From: DYEP01 sp040755615
Lineage (GTDB): Bacteria; Bacillota; Sulfobacillia; DUSP01; DYEP01
Direction of reading: 5' to 3'
DNA: 62,041 nucleotides
Assembly: GCA_040755615.1 (NCBI GenBank)
Contig: JBFMAL010000015.1
Coordinates: 1-62,041 of the forward strand
In this document: one piece after another, positions 25,022 to 33,974 of the stretch
How the letters are laid out: every line of letters starts with the position of its first letter
How positions within the stretch are numbered: position 1 is the stretch's first letter
Notes under the pieces: model-generated
The model's database searches: none
Seen by the model: the letters and a program-made list of their open reading frames with translations, nothing else
Told to the model about the DNA's origin: nothing
Made by a program: the position numbers and the translations under genes

Positions 25022-25037
25022 TGTTTCACGTGGAACA
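25022..25037. other. parS chromosome-segregation site
   Basis: TGTTTCACGTGGAACA matches the 16-bp bacterial parS consensus TGTTnCACGTGnAACA, a near-perfect palindrome. It lies between the parB stop (25039) and the start of the aminotransferase gene. ParB loads here and spreads; ParA drives segregation. I saw no second exact copy in the window. Confidence 0.93.
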
Positions 25038-25038
25038 A

Positions 25039-25881
25039 TTATTGTTTAAGGCAGATGATCTCCAGGATCCGGTCCAGATCTTCCAGCCCAAAGTAGTCTA
25101 TTTCTATTATTCCCTTCTTCCTGCCCTGCTTTATCCTCACGTCCGTCGCCAGCACCCGACGCAGGCGCTCCTCAACCTCAGCAACATTAGGATCCATAAC
25201 CGGGCGATCACGCCTCTTTGGTCTTCTGGATTTTTCCGAAACAGCACTTTCCGCCTCCCGGACACTCAACCCCTGCTTTACTATGCGGTCTGCCAGCTGC
25301 TGCCGGCGCTTTTCCTCTTCTATAGCAAGCAGCGCTCTAGCATGCCCGAAGCTCAGCTTGCCCTCTTCCACCAGCGCCTGCGTCCTCCTGTCCAGACTGA
25401 GCAGCCGCAGTACGTTGGCCACCTGCGACCGGCTCTTCCCGACGCGCTTGGCCAGCACCTCCTGGGTCAACCCAAACTCGGTGACCAGGCGGTGGTACGC
25501 CCTCGCCTCTTCCATTGGATTCAGGTCCTCTCTTTGTATATTCTCTATCAAGGAGACAACCGTAAGCTCTGCCTCCGACAGCTCCCTTATGACTGCGGGC
25601 ACGGTCTTTAGGCCCGCCAGCCGCGCAGCTCGCCACCTGCGCTCCCCAGCCACCAGTTCGTAGCCGTCATCCCGCTGCCTTACAATGATAGGCTGCACCA
25701 CCCCGTGCTCTCTGATAGAATCGGCCAGCTCTCTCAGCTTTTCCTCATCCCACCTCTGCCGGGGCTGTCGGGGATTAGGCCTGATGCTCTCTATGTCCAA
25801 ATCACAGAGGGCGCCCTCCGGTGCCGCAGTCAGTTCAGGTATGATCGCGCCCAGTCCCTTACCCAGTCCTCTTTTCCCCAC
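25039..25881 (-). CDS. parB: Chromosome-partitioning protein ParB (Spo0J)
   Basis: 280-aa CTP-dependent clamp that binds parS. The N-terminal CTPase segment includes RQPRQRWDEEKLRELADSI, the GERRWRAARLAG motif and ENIQREDLNPMEEARAY; the helix-turn-helix LTQEVLAKRVGKSRSQVANVLRLL (seen as residues about 150-173, shortened here) reads parS; the C-terminal dimer domain ends the protein. It overlaps parA by 23 bp. A parS site lies 2 bp beyond its stop. It coordinates origin segregation and, in spore-formers, entry into sporulation through ParA. Confidence 0.97.
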   Translation of the reverse strand: MGKRGLGKGLGAIIPELTAAPEGALCDLDIESIRPNPRQPRQRWDEEKLRELADSIREHGVVQPIIVRQRDDGYELVAGERRWRAARLAGLKTVPAVIRELSEAELTVVSLIENIQREDLNPMEEARAYHRLVTEFGLTQEVLAKRVGKSRSQVANVLRLLSLDRRTQALVEEGKLSFGHARALLAIEEEKRRQQLADRIVKQGLSVREAESAVSEKSRRPKRRDRPVMDPNVAEVEERLRRVLATDVRIKQGRKKGIIEIDYFGLEDLDRILEIICLKQ

Positions 25882-26635
25882 GTTCTATCACTTCCTTGGC
25901 CAATTCTCTGTACACCTCAGCCCCACGGGACCTTGCGTCATATCCCCCGATGGGCAGCCCGTGGCTCGGTGCCTCCGAGAGCCGGACATTTCTCGGAATA
26001 ATGGTATTAAACACCTTCTCCCGAAAGTACTTTTTTACTTCCTCCACTACCTGTATCGAGAGGTTCGTCCTCCCGTCAAACATCGTGAGCACCACGCCTT
26101 CGATCTCGAGCGATGGGTTCAGGTGGCTCTGAACCAATCTTATGGTGTTCATGAGCTGCCCCAAACCTTCAAGCGCGTAGAACTCGCATTGTATTGGTAC
26201 CAGCACCGAGTCGGCTGCAGTCAACGCGTTCACCGTCAGGAGCCCAAGGGAGGGCGGGCAGTCTATAAGGATATAACTGTAGCTGCCCCTGACAGGCTCG
26301 AGCGCCCGACGGAGTTTGCTTTCGCGAGACAACGCTGTGACAAGCTCGATCTCCGCTCCTGCCAGGTCGATGGTGGACGGCACGAGATCCAGGTTTGTAA
26401 AACCAGAAGGCGTGATCACCTCTTTCAGGGGTACCTGCTCGATCAGAGAGTGATATACGCTTTTTACGATCCGCCTTCTGCTGAGGCCCAGCCCGCTGGT
26501 GCAATTTCCCTGCGGATCCACGTCGACCACCAGCACCTTCTTACCCATCTCTCCTAAGTAGGCACTAAGGTTTACAGCCGTTGTGGTCTTCCCCACACCG
26601 CCCTTCTGGTTGGCTATGGCAATGACTTTGGACAT
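25859..26635 (-). CDS. parA: Chromosome-partitioning ATPase ParA (Soj)
   Basis: 258-aa deviant-Walker ATPase that binds DNA as an ATP dimer and moves ParB-parS complexes; in Bacillus it also controls DnaA. The deviant P-loop KGGVGKTT is at 11-18, VDVDPQGN follows near 38-45, and the Walker B region is YILIDCPPSLG. ATG 26635 follows GGTGGGGATGAAG. It overlaps parB and is separated from noc by 129 bp that contain no gene. Confidence 0.97.
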   Translation of the reverse strand: MSKVIAIANQKGGVGKTTTAVNLSAYLGEMGKKVLVVDVDPQGNCTSGLGLSRRRIVKSVYHSLIEQVPLKEVITPSGFTNLDLVPSTIDLAGAEIELVTALSRESKLRRALEPVRGSYSYILIDCPPSLGLLTVNALTAADSVLVPIQCEFYALEGLGQLMNTIRLVQSHLNPSLEIEGVVLTMFDGRTNLSIQVVEEVKKYFREKVFNTIIPRNVRLSEAPSHGLPIGGYDARSRGAEVYRELAKEVIERGEKRTG

Positions 26636-26764
26636 ACTTCATCCCCACCTGTCCATCGTGCATACCCTAACATTCTGCAATACGGGGCGCCTTCCTCCTG
26701 TCCTAACAAAAAACGGGGCAACAACCAGATAGAGGCGCCGCCCCCTTCCCTTTAAACATCCTGC

Positions 26765-27610
26765 TTAAGACACCCTCCCCTTCTTTGACTTCTTAGGCAC
26801 CCTCACTGTTACGATAAACCAGTCATCGTCCTCACTCTCGGACCACTCCGCCTCCACACCTGTCTTCTGAAGCTCGCGCGCCACCTGCCGGAAGGCGTTC
26901 AAAAACAGCCTCAGGTCTTTGTAAACCGCCTTCCGCTTCTTCTTCGGGGGATGCGCGCAATCTTGCGCAGCAGCGAGCATGCCCTCCACGAGTTGCTCCG
27001 TTTGCTGCACCGTCAGGTTATCGGAGATTACCCTCTGAGCCGCGAGAAGCCTGTCTTCGCCTCTGTCAAGCCGCAAAAACTCGCGCGCGTGCCTTTCTGT
27101 GAGGCTCCCTTCAGACAGATATTTGAGTACCTCCGTGGGGAGTTTTAGCAACCTCAGCTTGTTGGCTATCGTGGACTGGCTCTTACCGAGCCTTCTGGCC
27201 AGGTCCTCCTGCGTAATTCCCATCTCTTCGAGCACCCTCTTGAGTCCCAGCGCCTCTTCTACTGGGTTCAGATTCTCCCTCTGCAGGTTTTCTACAAGCC
27301 CCACCAGTGCCGTCTCTTCGTCCCCCAGATCCCGAACCACAGCCGGTACCGAGTCAAGCCCAATCAGCCGCGCCGCTCGAACCCGCCGTTCTCCTGCTAC
27401 CAGCTCAAAGCCGTTTTGCACACGCCTTACCACGACCGGCTGCAACAAACCGTGCTCTCTAATGGACGCAGCCAAGTTATGTATCTCTTCCTCCGAAAAC
27501 TTGGTACGCGCCTGATACCGGCTGGAATGAATCTGAGCAAGCGGAATCATACTCACGCTCTCGCGGCGCGCTTTCTGCCCAAGAGGCCATTTCATCCAAG
27601 ACCTGTCCAT
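26765..27610 (-). CDS. noc: Nucleoid occlusion protein Noc (ParB paralogue)
   Basis: 281-aa ParB-like protein. It has the same core as ParB (SSRYQARTKFSEEEIHNLAA, GERRVRAARLIG, ENLQRENLNPVEEALG) and an HTH (TQEDLARRLGKSQSTIANKL), but a distinct basic C-terminal region (PPKKKRKAVYKDLRLFLNAF) and an N-terminal extension, and it lies between parA and rsmG as noc does in Firmicutes. Noc binds its own sites and keeps the division ring off the nucleoid. A second ParB is a possible alternative name. Confidence 0.88.
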   Translation of the reverse strand: MDRSWMKWPLGQKARRESVSMIPLAQIHSSRYQARTKFSEEEIHNLAASIREHGLLQPVVVRRVQNGFELVAGERRVRAARLIGLDSVPAVVRDLGDEETALVGLVENLQRENLNPVEEALGLKRVLEEMGITQEDLARRLGKSQSTIANKLRLLKLPTEVLKYLSEGSLTERHAREFLRLDRGEDRLLAAQRVISDNLTVQQTEQLVEGMLAAAQDCAHPPKKKRKAVYKDLRLFLNAFRQVARELQKTGVEAEWSESEDDDWFIVTVRVPKKSKKGRVS

Positions 27611-27631
27611 AACGGCTCACCGCCTTGTGCA

Positions 27632-28390
27632 TCATCTCTTTCCAGAATTCGCCAGCTCGTCCGCGCCCTCCTTCTTGCCTCCACGCCCTAGCGGCCTCTT
27701 TGATGGAATACCCGGCTTCCTCGGATACAGGCCTGGAGTGCTCTTCACTTTGCTTAGACGAATCAGCGCTCTCGCCTCGCCCCCAGGAAGCGTATACCGC
27801 CTAATCTCGCCTATCGCACCGCCCAGACGCTCTACAGCCACCGCCGCTTCGGCGAGCTCTGCATCTGCCCCTGGCCCTTTGAAAAGGTAAACCGCCCCGC
27901 CGACTCGTACTACTGGAAGGGTGTATTCGGCCACAACCGCAACCTTGGCCACTGCCCTCGACAGCGCCGCGTCGAATCGTTCTCGGAGATTGCCTCTCCC
28001 GGCGTCCTCCGCTCTCTTCCATACCGCTTGCGCCGTAAGGCCAAGGGAGGCCAGGACCTCACCCAAAAACTCCACCTTGCGCCGCTCTGAATCCAGAAGC
28101 ACCAGGCGGATGTCGGGTCTTACGATCAAGAGGGGTATTCCAGGAAGACCTCCTCCCGTACCCACGTCGATCACGAGCGATCCATACGGAATGTCGAAAA
28201 ACCCGAGTATGGCGAGGGAATCGGCAAAATGCTTCTCCCACACCTCTTCCCGGCCGGTCACCCGGGTCAGGTTCTGGCGGCGGTTCTCCTCCTCCAGAGC
28301 CGCCCGGTACTTCTCGAGCAGGACATACATTTCGTGATTTATCCTGATTCCGTGCTCTGCCAGCCACCTGTATCCCCGTGGTTCGTTCAT
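27632..28390 (-). CDS. rsmG: 16S rRNA (guanine-N7) methyltransferase
   Basis: 252-aa SAM-dependent enzyme that methylates G527 (E. coli numbering) in 16S rRNA; loss gives low-level streptomycin resistance in several bacteria. SAM motif VIDVGTGGGLPGIPLLI lies at about 74-90, after the family N-terminus with NLTRVTGREEVWEKHFADSL. The C-terminus is extended and basic. It starts in the stop of mnmG (ATGA overlap) and precedes noc. Confidence 0.96.
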   Translation of the reverse strand: MNEPRGYRWLAEHGIRINHEMYVLLEKYRAALEEENRRQNLTRVTGREEVWEKHFADSLAILGFFDIPYGSLVIDVGTGGGLPGIPLLIVRPDIRLVLLDSERRKVEFLGEVLASLGLTAQAVWKRAEDAGRGNLRERFDAALSRAVAKVAVVAEYTLPVVRVGGAVYLFKGPGADAELAEAAVAVERLGGAIGEIRRYTLPGGEARALIRLSKVKSTPGLYPRKPGIPSKRPLGRGGKKEGADELANSGKR

Positions 28391-30270
28391 GCACGCCTTC
28401 CCCCGAGCCTGTGAAGCCCCACCAGCAGCACACTGATATCCGCTGAAGATACGCCCGAAATCCTCATGGCCTGACCTACCGTCTCGGGCCGGATGCGGGA
28501 GAGCTTCTCCCGTCCCTCCGTGGACAAGCCGTGGATCATCGCGTAATCCAGGTCCTGGGGAATACGCCGCGCCTCAAGTTTCCTGACGCGCTCCACTTCT
28601 TCCATCTGCTTGGTGATATAACCCTCATACTTCACTTCAGTTTCTACCTCGGTATAAGCTTCCTTATCGCTGATATCGAGTCCGGCGATGACTGCCAGCC
28701 TAGAATAGCTGACCTCAGGCCTCTTCAGGATCCCCAACAGCGTACTCTGGGTCTTAACTCGCGGGGTTCCCATCTCCTCGAGCCTTTCATCTATCTCGCT
28801 GCCTGGAACGACAGGCGCGGAAAGCGCCCTGCGGATCTGCTCCATCCTTTCCTGCTTCTTCTGAAACAGAGACCAGCGCTCATCTCCGACTAGTCCTACG
28901 GCCCTTCCGATAGGCGTAAGACGACGATCCGCACTCCCCTGCCGCAGAAGCAACCTGTATTCCGCCCGCGAAGTGAGCATGCGATAAGGCTCCTTCGTCC
29001 CCTTCAGCACTAGGTCATCAATCAGCACCCCGATGTAAGCCTCGTCCCTTCCAAGTACCAGCGGCTCTTTGCCCCTGACGGACAGTGCTGCATTAATCCC
29101 GGCGATAATGCCCTGGGCCGCAGCTTCCTCGTACCCTGACGTCCCGTTGATCTGCCCTGCACAGTAAAGTCCCCGGATGGTCTTACACTCCAGTGAGTGT
29201 CGCATCTGCGTCGGTATCACGTAGTCGTATTCTATGGCGTACCCCGGTCTCAGGATCTGGACGCGCTCCATCCCCTTAATCGACCTCAACATCTCAACCT
29301 GGACATCCTCGGGAAGGCTGGTCGACAGTCCTAGAACATACATTTCCGCTGTATCTCTACCTTCAGGCTCGAGGAAAACCTGGTGCGCCGTTTTTTCAGC
29401 AAACCTGACCACCTTGTCTTCGATGGATGGACAGTACCTGGGGCCCACACCCTCGATGACTCCTGAAAACAGCGGCGCCCTATGAAGGTTTGCTCGTATG
29501 ATCTCGTGCGTCTTAGGGTTTGTATAGGTCAGGAAACACGGCATCTGGGGTCTGCCGTGCCGCGAGGGGATAAAAGAGAAGCCGTGGGGCGTATCCTCCC
29601 CGTACTGGGGTTCCATTTGTGATAGGTCCACCGACTTCCTGCTCACCCTGGGAGGCGTTCCCGTCTTGAACCTGCCCAGCTGAAGCCCGAGCGCCCTCAA
29701 GCAGTCGGACAACCCGGTCGCCGGCATCTGTCCATTGGGCCCGGAAGCGACGCTGTGCTCGCCCACTATGACCCGAGCGTTCAGGTATACGCCGGTTGTG
29801 AGCACTACAGCCCTGCAGGTATAATACATGCCTGTCGCCGTCTTTACACCGGTGACGGAACGGCCATCCGTCACCACCTCCGTGATCAACCCCTGCTTCA
29901 GATCAAGGCCGGGCTGTGACTCAAGCACTTGTCTCATGTTCCGGTAGTACTCACGCTTGTCGCACTGGGCGCGCAGTGCCCATACGGCAGGTCCCTTGCC
30001 TGTATTCAGCATCCGCATCTGGAGGTAGCTCTGATCGGTACATATCCCGATCTGGCCTCCCAGCGCATCCACCTCTCGCACCAGGTGTGCTTTCGCGGGC
30101 CCTCCCACAGACGGGTTGCACGGCATCATGGCTATATTGTCCAGGTTCACCGAGAACGCTAGAGTTTTCGCTCCCATCCGTGCAGCAGCGAGAGCCGCCT
30201 CGCACCCGGAGTGGCCCAGGCCGACGACTACAATATCGTACTCCCCTGCAACCCAGTTAATCGCGCCCAT
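28387..30270 (-). CDS. mnmG: tRNA uridine-5-carboxymethylaminomethyl modification enzyme MnmG
   Basis: 627-aa FAD enzyme that with MnmE installs the cmnm5 or nm5 group at wobble U34 of several tRNAs, using methylenetetrahydrofolate and glycine or ammonium. The FAD motif VVGLGHSGCEAALAAARMG is near the N-terminus; NPSVGGPAKAHLVREVDALGG and the C-terminal tRNA-binding helical domain follow. It is complete and 6 bp after mnmE, matching the coupled action of the two proteins. Confidence 0.98.
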   Translation of the reverse strand: MGAINWVAGEYDIVVVGLGHSGCEAALAAARMGAKTLAFSVNLDNIAMMPCNPSVGGPAKAHLVREVDALGGQIGICTDQSYLQMRMLNTGKGPAVWALRAQCDKREYYRNMRQVLESQPGLDLKQGLITEVVTDGRSVTGVKTATGMYYTCRAVVLTTGVYLNARVIVGEHSVASGPNGQMPATGLSDCLRALGLQLGRFKTGTPPRVSRKSVDLSQMEPQYGEDTPHGFSFIPSRHGRPQMPCFLTYTNPKTHEIIRANLHRAPLFSGVIEGVGPRYCPSIEDKVVRFAEKTAHQVFLEPEGRDTAEMYVLGLSTSLPEDVQVEMLRSIKGMERVQILRPGYAIEYDYVIPTQMRHSLECKTIRGLYCAGQINGTSGYEEAAAQGIIAGINAALSVRGKEPLVLGRDEAYIGVLIDDLVLKGTKEPYRMLTSRAEYRLLLRQGSADRRLTPIGRAVGLVGDERWSLFQKKQERMEQIRRALSAPVVPGSEIDERLEEMGTPRVKTQSTLLGILKRPEVSYSRLAVIAGLDISDKEAYTEVETEVKYEGYITKQMEEVERVRKLEARRIPQDLDYAMIHGLSTEGREKLSRIRPETVGQAMRISGVSSADISVLLVGLHRLGGRRA

Positions 30271-30276
30271 ACCGTC

Positions 30277-31632
30277 TCACTTCCCTATGCAGAACCGCTC
30301 GAAAATCCGGTCAAGCACGTCCGCATCGACGGTCTCGCCGGTGATCTGCCCCAGGTGGACTATGGCTCGTCTCACGTTCATTCCCGCAAAATCCAAAGGC
30401 ACGCCTCTTTCCACCTCTTCCAGCGCTTCGGTAATACTCTCTTTGGCTACCTTCAAAGCCTCAATGTGCCTTGCGTTCGTTACGTACACGCTTTCAAAGC
30501 CCGCCCCGCCCACCGCCAGTTCTAAAAGCACTTCCCGCAGCCGATCAAGGCCGATCTCCTCTGTCACAGAGATGCGGACTACCGGAAACGGGTAAGCCGC
30601 TTTCAGCTCTTCCACGGATACTTTCCCGAGGCCTCTATCGACCTTGTTTACCGCCACGATCACTGGCCTTCTGAGCGTTGCCGACAGGATGGCCCTGTCC
30701 TGGTCTGTGAGCCCCACAGAATCATCTACCACCACGATGACGACGTCGGCGGTAGAAAGCGCCTGCATGCTCCGTTGCACTCCCAGGCTTTCTACCAGGT
30801 CGTCCGTGTCCCTGATCCCTGCCGTATCGACTAGCACCATGGGGACTCCCTCAAGCTCCATGCATTCTTCCAGTGTATCCCGTGTCGTACCAGGGACATC
30901 GGTCACGATGGCCCGGTTGGTCCCCAGCATTGCGTTGAGCAGGGAGGACTTGCCCACGTTCGGCATGCCCACGATAGCCACCTTTATCCCCTCGCGCAGT
31001 ATCCTTCCTCGTGACGAACTTTCAAGCAACCTGTCTAGGATGCCTAGCGTTTCCCTCAGTTTATGCTCGAGGTCCTCCTCCCGTAAATCCTCCACCTCGT
31101 CTTCAGGAAAGTCCACGACCGCCTCAACATGTGCGAGCACTTCGAGCAGCGACTCCCTGACTTTACCAAGCTGCCTCGACAGCAAGCCCTCGAGCTGGTA
31201 CACAGCTGCCTTCATGCTCGCCTCAGATTCCGCAGCGATGATATCGGCCACTGCCTCTGCCTGGGCGAGATCGATACGGCCAGACAGAAACGCCCGGCGG
31301 GTGAACTCACCCGGCTCGGCGATGCGGGCGCCCGCCAGCACTAGCGCTTTCAGGCATCTTTTAGCAGCGACGGCGCCCCCGTGACAGCTGATTTCCACAA
31401 CGTCCTGCTTGGTATAGCTTTTTGGCGCCTTCATATACCATGCCAGGGCTTCATCAATGACTTCGCGATCTCGGGGATCAATGACTTTACCATACGAGAC
31501 CCGGTGATCCTCCAGTCTCCCCGTGAACACCCGGCGCGCCACGTTCAAAGCAGCGGCCCCGCTCACTCTCACCAGGGCGATACCCCCCCGGCCCAGGGGA
31601 GTAGATACCGCCGCAATCACATCGTCCTCCAT
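30277..31632 (-). CDS. mnmE: tRNA modification GTPase MnmE
   Basis: 451-aa protein working with MnmG on tRNA U34. The N-terminal formyl-THF-binding domain begins EDDVIAAVSTPLGRGGIALV; the GTPase has P-loop GMPNVGKS at about 222-229, DTAGIRDT and NKVD; the C-terminal CIGK motif is essential in characterised members. I use the ATG at 31632, preceded by GGGGGGACAGG; a longer frame from 31674 adds 14 non-homologous residues. It lies 81 bp after jag. Confidence 0.97.
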   Translation of the reverse strand: MEDDVIAAVSTPLGRGGIALVRVSGAAALNVARRVFTGRLEDHRVSYGKVIDPRDREVIDEALAWYMKAPKSYTKQDVVEISCHGGAVAAKRCLKALVLAGARIAEPGEFTRRAFLSGRIDLAQAEAVADIIAAESEASMKAAVYQLEGLLSRQLGKVRESLLEVLAHVEAVVDFPEDEVEDLREEDLEHKLRETLGILDRLLESSSRGRILREGIKVAIVGMPNVGKSSLLNAMLGTNRAIVTDVPGTTRDTLEECMELEGVPMVLVDTAGIRDTDDLVESLGVQRSMQALSTADVVIVVVDDSVGLTDQDRAILSATLRRPVIVAVNKVDRGLGKVSVEELKAAYPFPVVRISVTEEIGLDRLREVLLELAVGGAGFESVYVTNARHIEALKVAKESITEALEEVERGVPLDFAGMNVRRAIVHLGQITGETVDADVLDRIFERFCIGK

Positions 31633-31713
31633 TGCCTGTCCCCCCAAAAACCAAAAGCCCCAGCAATCAGGCAAATGCCTACATTGCCGGGCGCCTCCAT
31701 CGAAAGACTCCTG

Positions 31714-32334
31714 TCACTTTGCGGGTTCGATAATCACTTTCCTGAATGGTTCCTCGCCCTCGCTGTGTGTTTTTACATACGGATCTGCCTGAAGCGTCAG
31801 ATGAATGATTTTCCTTTCATGGGAGTTCATAGGCTCAAGCACTGCCCTGTACCCTGTTCTGCGCACCTTCTCTGCCGTGCGCACGGCGAGCCTCTCCAGC
31901 GACCGGCGTCGCCTCTCCCTGTAACCTTCTATGTCGAGGCTTACTTTTCTGCGATCATCGGATTTCCTGCTCATCGCCACGTTGACCAGGTACTGCAGCG
32001 CGTCCAGCGTCTGACCCCGTCTTCCGATAAGCACTCCGAGATCTCTCCCTGTAATCGAGCAATAGATGTATTCATCGTCTTCAGTCGTCTGCACTCGGCC
32101 GGCCAGTTTCATGCTGCGGCATATCTCGCTGACGAACTCCGCCACTTCCTCTTTCTTATCCTCTCTTACCGTTACCTTTACAACAGCGTCTTTAGTCCCT
32201 ATCAGGCCGAACAATCCCTTTGACGCCTCTTCCACAACCGTCACGTCGACTCGCTCCCTTGGTACTCCAAGTTCCCTGAGCGCCAACTCGACGGCTTCTT
32301 CGACTGTACGAGCTCTCTTCTCAACAGACTTCAT
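31714..32334 (-). CDS. jag: RNA-binding protein Jag / KhpB
   Basis: 206-aa RNA-binding protein with three domains: Jag-N (1-50, SVEKRARTVEEAVELALREL), a KH domain (about 75-150, with GRDLGVLIGRRGQTLDALQYL), and R3H (about 150-206, LEPMNSHERKIIH). In Firmicutes it associates with KhpA and small RNAs and influences cell-wall synthesis and division. It overlaps yidC by 4 bp (ATGA), the standard yidC-jag coupling. Confidence 0.95.
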   Translation of the reverse strand: MKSVEKRARTVEEAVELALRELGVPRERVDVTVVEEASKGLFGLIGTKDAVVKVTVREDKKEEVAEFVSEICRSMKLAGRVQTTEDDEYIYCSITGRDLGVLIGRRGQTLDALQYLVNVAMSRKSDDRRKVSLDIEGYRERRRRSLERLAVRTAEKVRRTGYRAVLEPMNSHERKIIHLTLQADPYVKTHSEGEEPFRKVIIEPAK

Positions 32335-32975
32335 GAAGAAGCTTCTCCTTTCCGTACTTTGGGCCTAGGCGTCAGGTAGTGCTGCGCGATCCCCACCGCG
32401 TTGCTGACTACCCAGTACAGTGCCAGTCCTGCCGCGAACCGCAGGCTGATATACGTGATAAGGGCAGGCATGAAATAGAGCATGAAGTTCTGCGAACCCT
32501 CGGCCCCGGAGGACATCCCGGGAGTCGTAAGCCTGGTCTGAAGGTAAGTGGTTACGCCTGCCAGAACAGGCAGGATGTAAAATGGGTCGGGCTGACCCAG
32601 ATGTGGGAGCCATAGAAAACTCGCAGGTCCGGTGTAGTTATAGTCGTATAGCACTCTAAAGAAGGCAATCAGAAACGGGAACTGTACCAGCAAGAGCAGG
32701 CACCCGGACAGGGGGTTAACCTTGTGTTTCTTCCAAAGCTCCATCATTTCCTTGTTCAGCCGTTCCGGGTTGTTTTTGTATTTCTTCTTTAGCTCCTCCT
32801 GTTCGGGGTTTAGCATCTGCATTTTCTGGGTCGCACGGGTTTGACTGACAGTCAAGGGCCACAGAATAATTCTGATGACGATAGTAAGAAGGATGATTGC
32901 CAGACCGTAACTATTGGTCAGTGCAAACCCCAGTTCCAGACCTTCTTTCATAAGGTCACTAAACCACGTGAGCAA
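32331..32975 (-). CDS. yidC: Membrane protein insertase YidC/SpoIIIJ
   Basis: 214-aa five-helix insertase of the short Gram-positive type; it integrates membrane proteins alone or with Sec. The conserved arginine that faces the hydrophilic groove lies in IVIRIILWPL (about 32-41), and the cytosolic coiled-coil hairpin (QKMQMLNPEQEELKKKY) follows. There is no lipobox, unlike many Bacillus homologues. TTG 32975 is the start, preceded by GGGGGGC. In spore-formers such proteins assemble the SpoIIIA complex. Confidence 0.95.
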   Translation of the reverse strand: MLTWFSDLMKEGLELGFALTNSYGLAIILLTIVIRIILWPLTVSQTRATQKMQMLNPEQEELKKKYKNNPERLNKEMMELWKKHKVNPLSGCLLLLVQFPFLIAFFRVLYDYNYTGPASFLWLPHLGQPDPFYILPVLAGVTTYLQTRLTTPGMSSGAEGSQNFMLYFMPALITYISLRFAAGLALYWVVSNAVGIAQHYLTPRPKVRKGEASS

Positions 32976-33029
32976 GGCCAGCCCCCCTTAACTATATACG
33001 TTTCTACATATTTCCTCCAGTGACAACTC

Positions 33030-33272
33030 TTATTCCGTTTCTCCGCCCGGCACCGGGTCATAACCTCCTGGGTTCAGCGGATGACAGCGCAGCAACCGCC
33101 GAACCGCAAGGCCCCCTCCCTTTAACGCGCCGTACCGCTGTACAGCCTCCAGCGCATACGTCGAACATGAGGGGTAAAACCTGCACGTCCTTGGTTTCAA
33201 GGGAGAGATGTATCGCCTGTATCCTTCAATCATGAGGACTATAACCTTACTGACTACTGTCCCGCCTTTCAT
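33030..33272 (-). CDS. yidD: Membrane protein insertion efficiency factor YidD
   Basis: 80-aa amphipathic protein of the YidD family, which helps YidC-dependent insertion. It shows the family core YRRYISPLKPRTCRFYPSCSTYALEAVQRYG and CHPLNPGGYDPVP, including the paired cysteines. It overlaps rnpA by 26 bp and sits 54 bp before yidC, the usual order. Confidence 0.95.
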   Translation of the reverse strand: MKGGTVVSKVIVLMIEGYRRYISPLKPRTCRFYPSCSTYALEAVQRYGALKGGGLAVRRLLRCHPLNPGGYDPVPGGETE

Positions 33273-33609
33273 CTCGAAACACCCCTGCTCTCCCCAACAG
33301 ATCCCTCAGCGATTTCTCAAGCTCCCTAAACTCCATCTTCATCGCACCGCGTCGGACAACGAATACCAGATCAACACCAGGCTTAACCCTCTTGCAGAGC
33401 ACTCTTATCACTTCTCTAAATCTCCGCTTTTCCCTGTTCCGATCGACCGCGCTTCCTATTCGCCGGCTCACAGAAAAACCAACACGGCTGCCAGTTCCCT
33501 CCCTGTGCAAGACGTACACCACGGCAGCCCTGTTTGCGTATGATCTGCCTTTTTCGTAGACTTCGCGAAAATCGCGCCTCCTGGTCAGCCTGCGACTCTT
33601 CGGGAGCAT
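33247..33609 (-). CDS. rnpA: Ribonuclease P protein component
   Basis: 120-aa basic protein that binds the catalytic RNA of RNase P and aids 5' maturation of pre-tRNAs. It starts MLPKSRRLTRRRDFREVYEKG; the RNR motif region DRNREKRRFREVIR (about 64-77) contacts RNA and substrate leader. The gene for the RNA subunit is not in this window. It follows rpmH by 49 bp and precedes yidD with overlap, the conserved origin-proximal arrangement. Confidence 0.97.
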   Translation of the reverse strand: MLPKSRRLTRRRDFREVYEKGRSYANRAAVVYVLHREGTGSRVGFSVSRRIGSAVDRNREKRRFREVIRVLCKRVKPGVDLVFVVRRGAMKMEFRELEKSLRDLLGRAGVFRDERRDSSQ

Positions 33610-33658
33610 GTTTGCACCAACTCCTCGTCGCAGAAAAAGGACCAGTGTCTTCCGGTCC

Positions 33659-33793
33659 TCATACGCTAACTCTTTTGCGCCCCTTGAGCCTGCGGGCCCG
33701 AAGCACCTTTCGACCAGACCTCGTGCTCATCCGTCTTAGGAATCCGTGAATGCTTTTATGTCTCCTTACTTTGGGCTGATAGGTGCGTTTCAC
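33659..33793 (-). CDS. rpmH: 50S ribosomal protein L34
   Basis: bL34, 44 aa, very basic. Read on the minus strand from GTG 33793 it gives VKRTYQPKVRRHKSIHGFL and continues to the characteristic GRKVLRARRLKGRKRVSV end with stop at 33659. A GGGGGG ribosome site lies 5-10 nt before the GTG. It is the first gene leftward of oriC, cotranscribed with rnpA in characterised Firmicutes. Confidence 0.97.
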   Translation of the reverse strand: MKRTYQPKVRRHKSIHGFLRRMSTRSGRKVLRARRLKGRKRVSV

Positions 33794-33835
33794 TCTAAAC
33801 CCCCCGCCAAATTAGATTCTGGTGAAAAAAGCAGT

Positions 33836-33856
33836 TTGCCGACTACTCCTCGGCAA
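33836..33856 (-). terminator. Hairpin with T-run upstream of rpmH
   Basis: TTGCCGA and TCGGCAA form a perfect 7-bp stem; on the minus strand it is followed by ACTGCTTTTTTC. It ends 40 bp upstream of the rpmH start. It may terminate transcription coming from the debris beside oriC, or attenuate rpmH. Confidence 0.55.
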
Positions 33857-33974
33857 TTGACCCCTGACAATTCAATCATGGTTTGACGTTGCTATTTGCC
33901 CAATGGCCCCGCCTATCCAACAACGACAACCGGCCAGTCCCGCTACAGCGTCCCGTTGAGTCCATATCGCCTTT

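Noticed and set aside
32962..32972. CCACGTGAG upstream of yidC as parS
   Set aside because: Flanking positions differ from the consensus.
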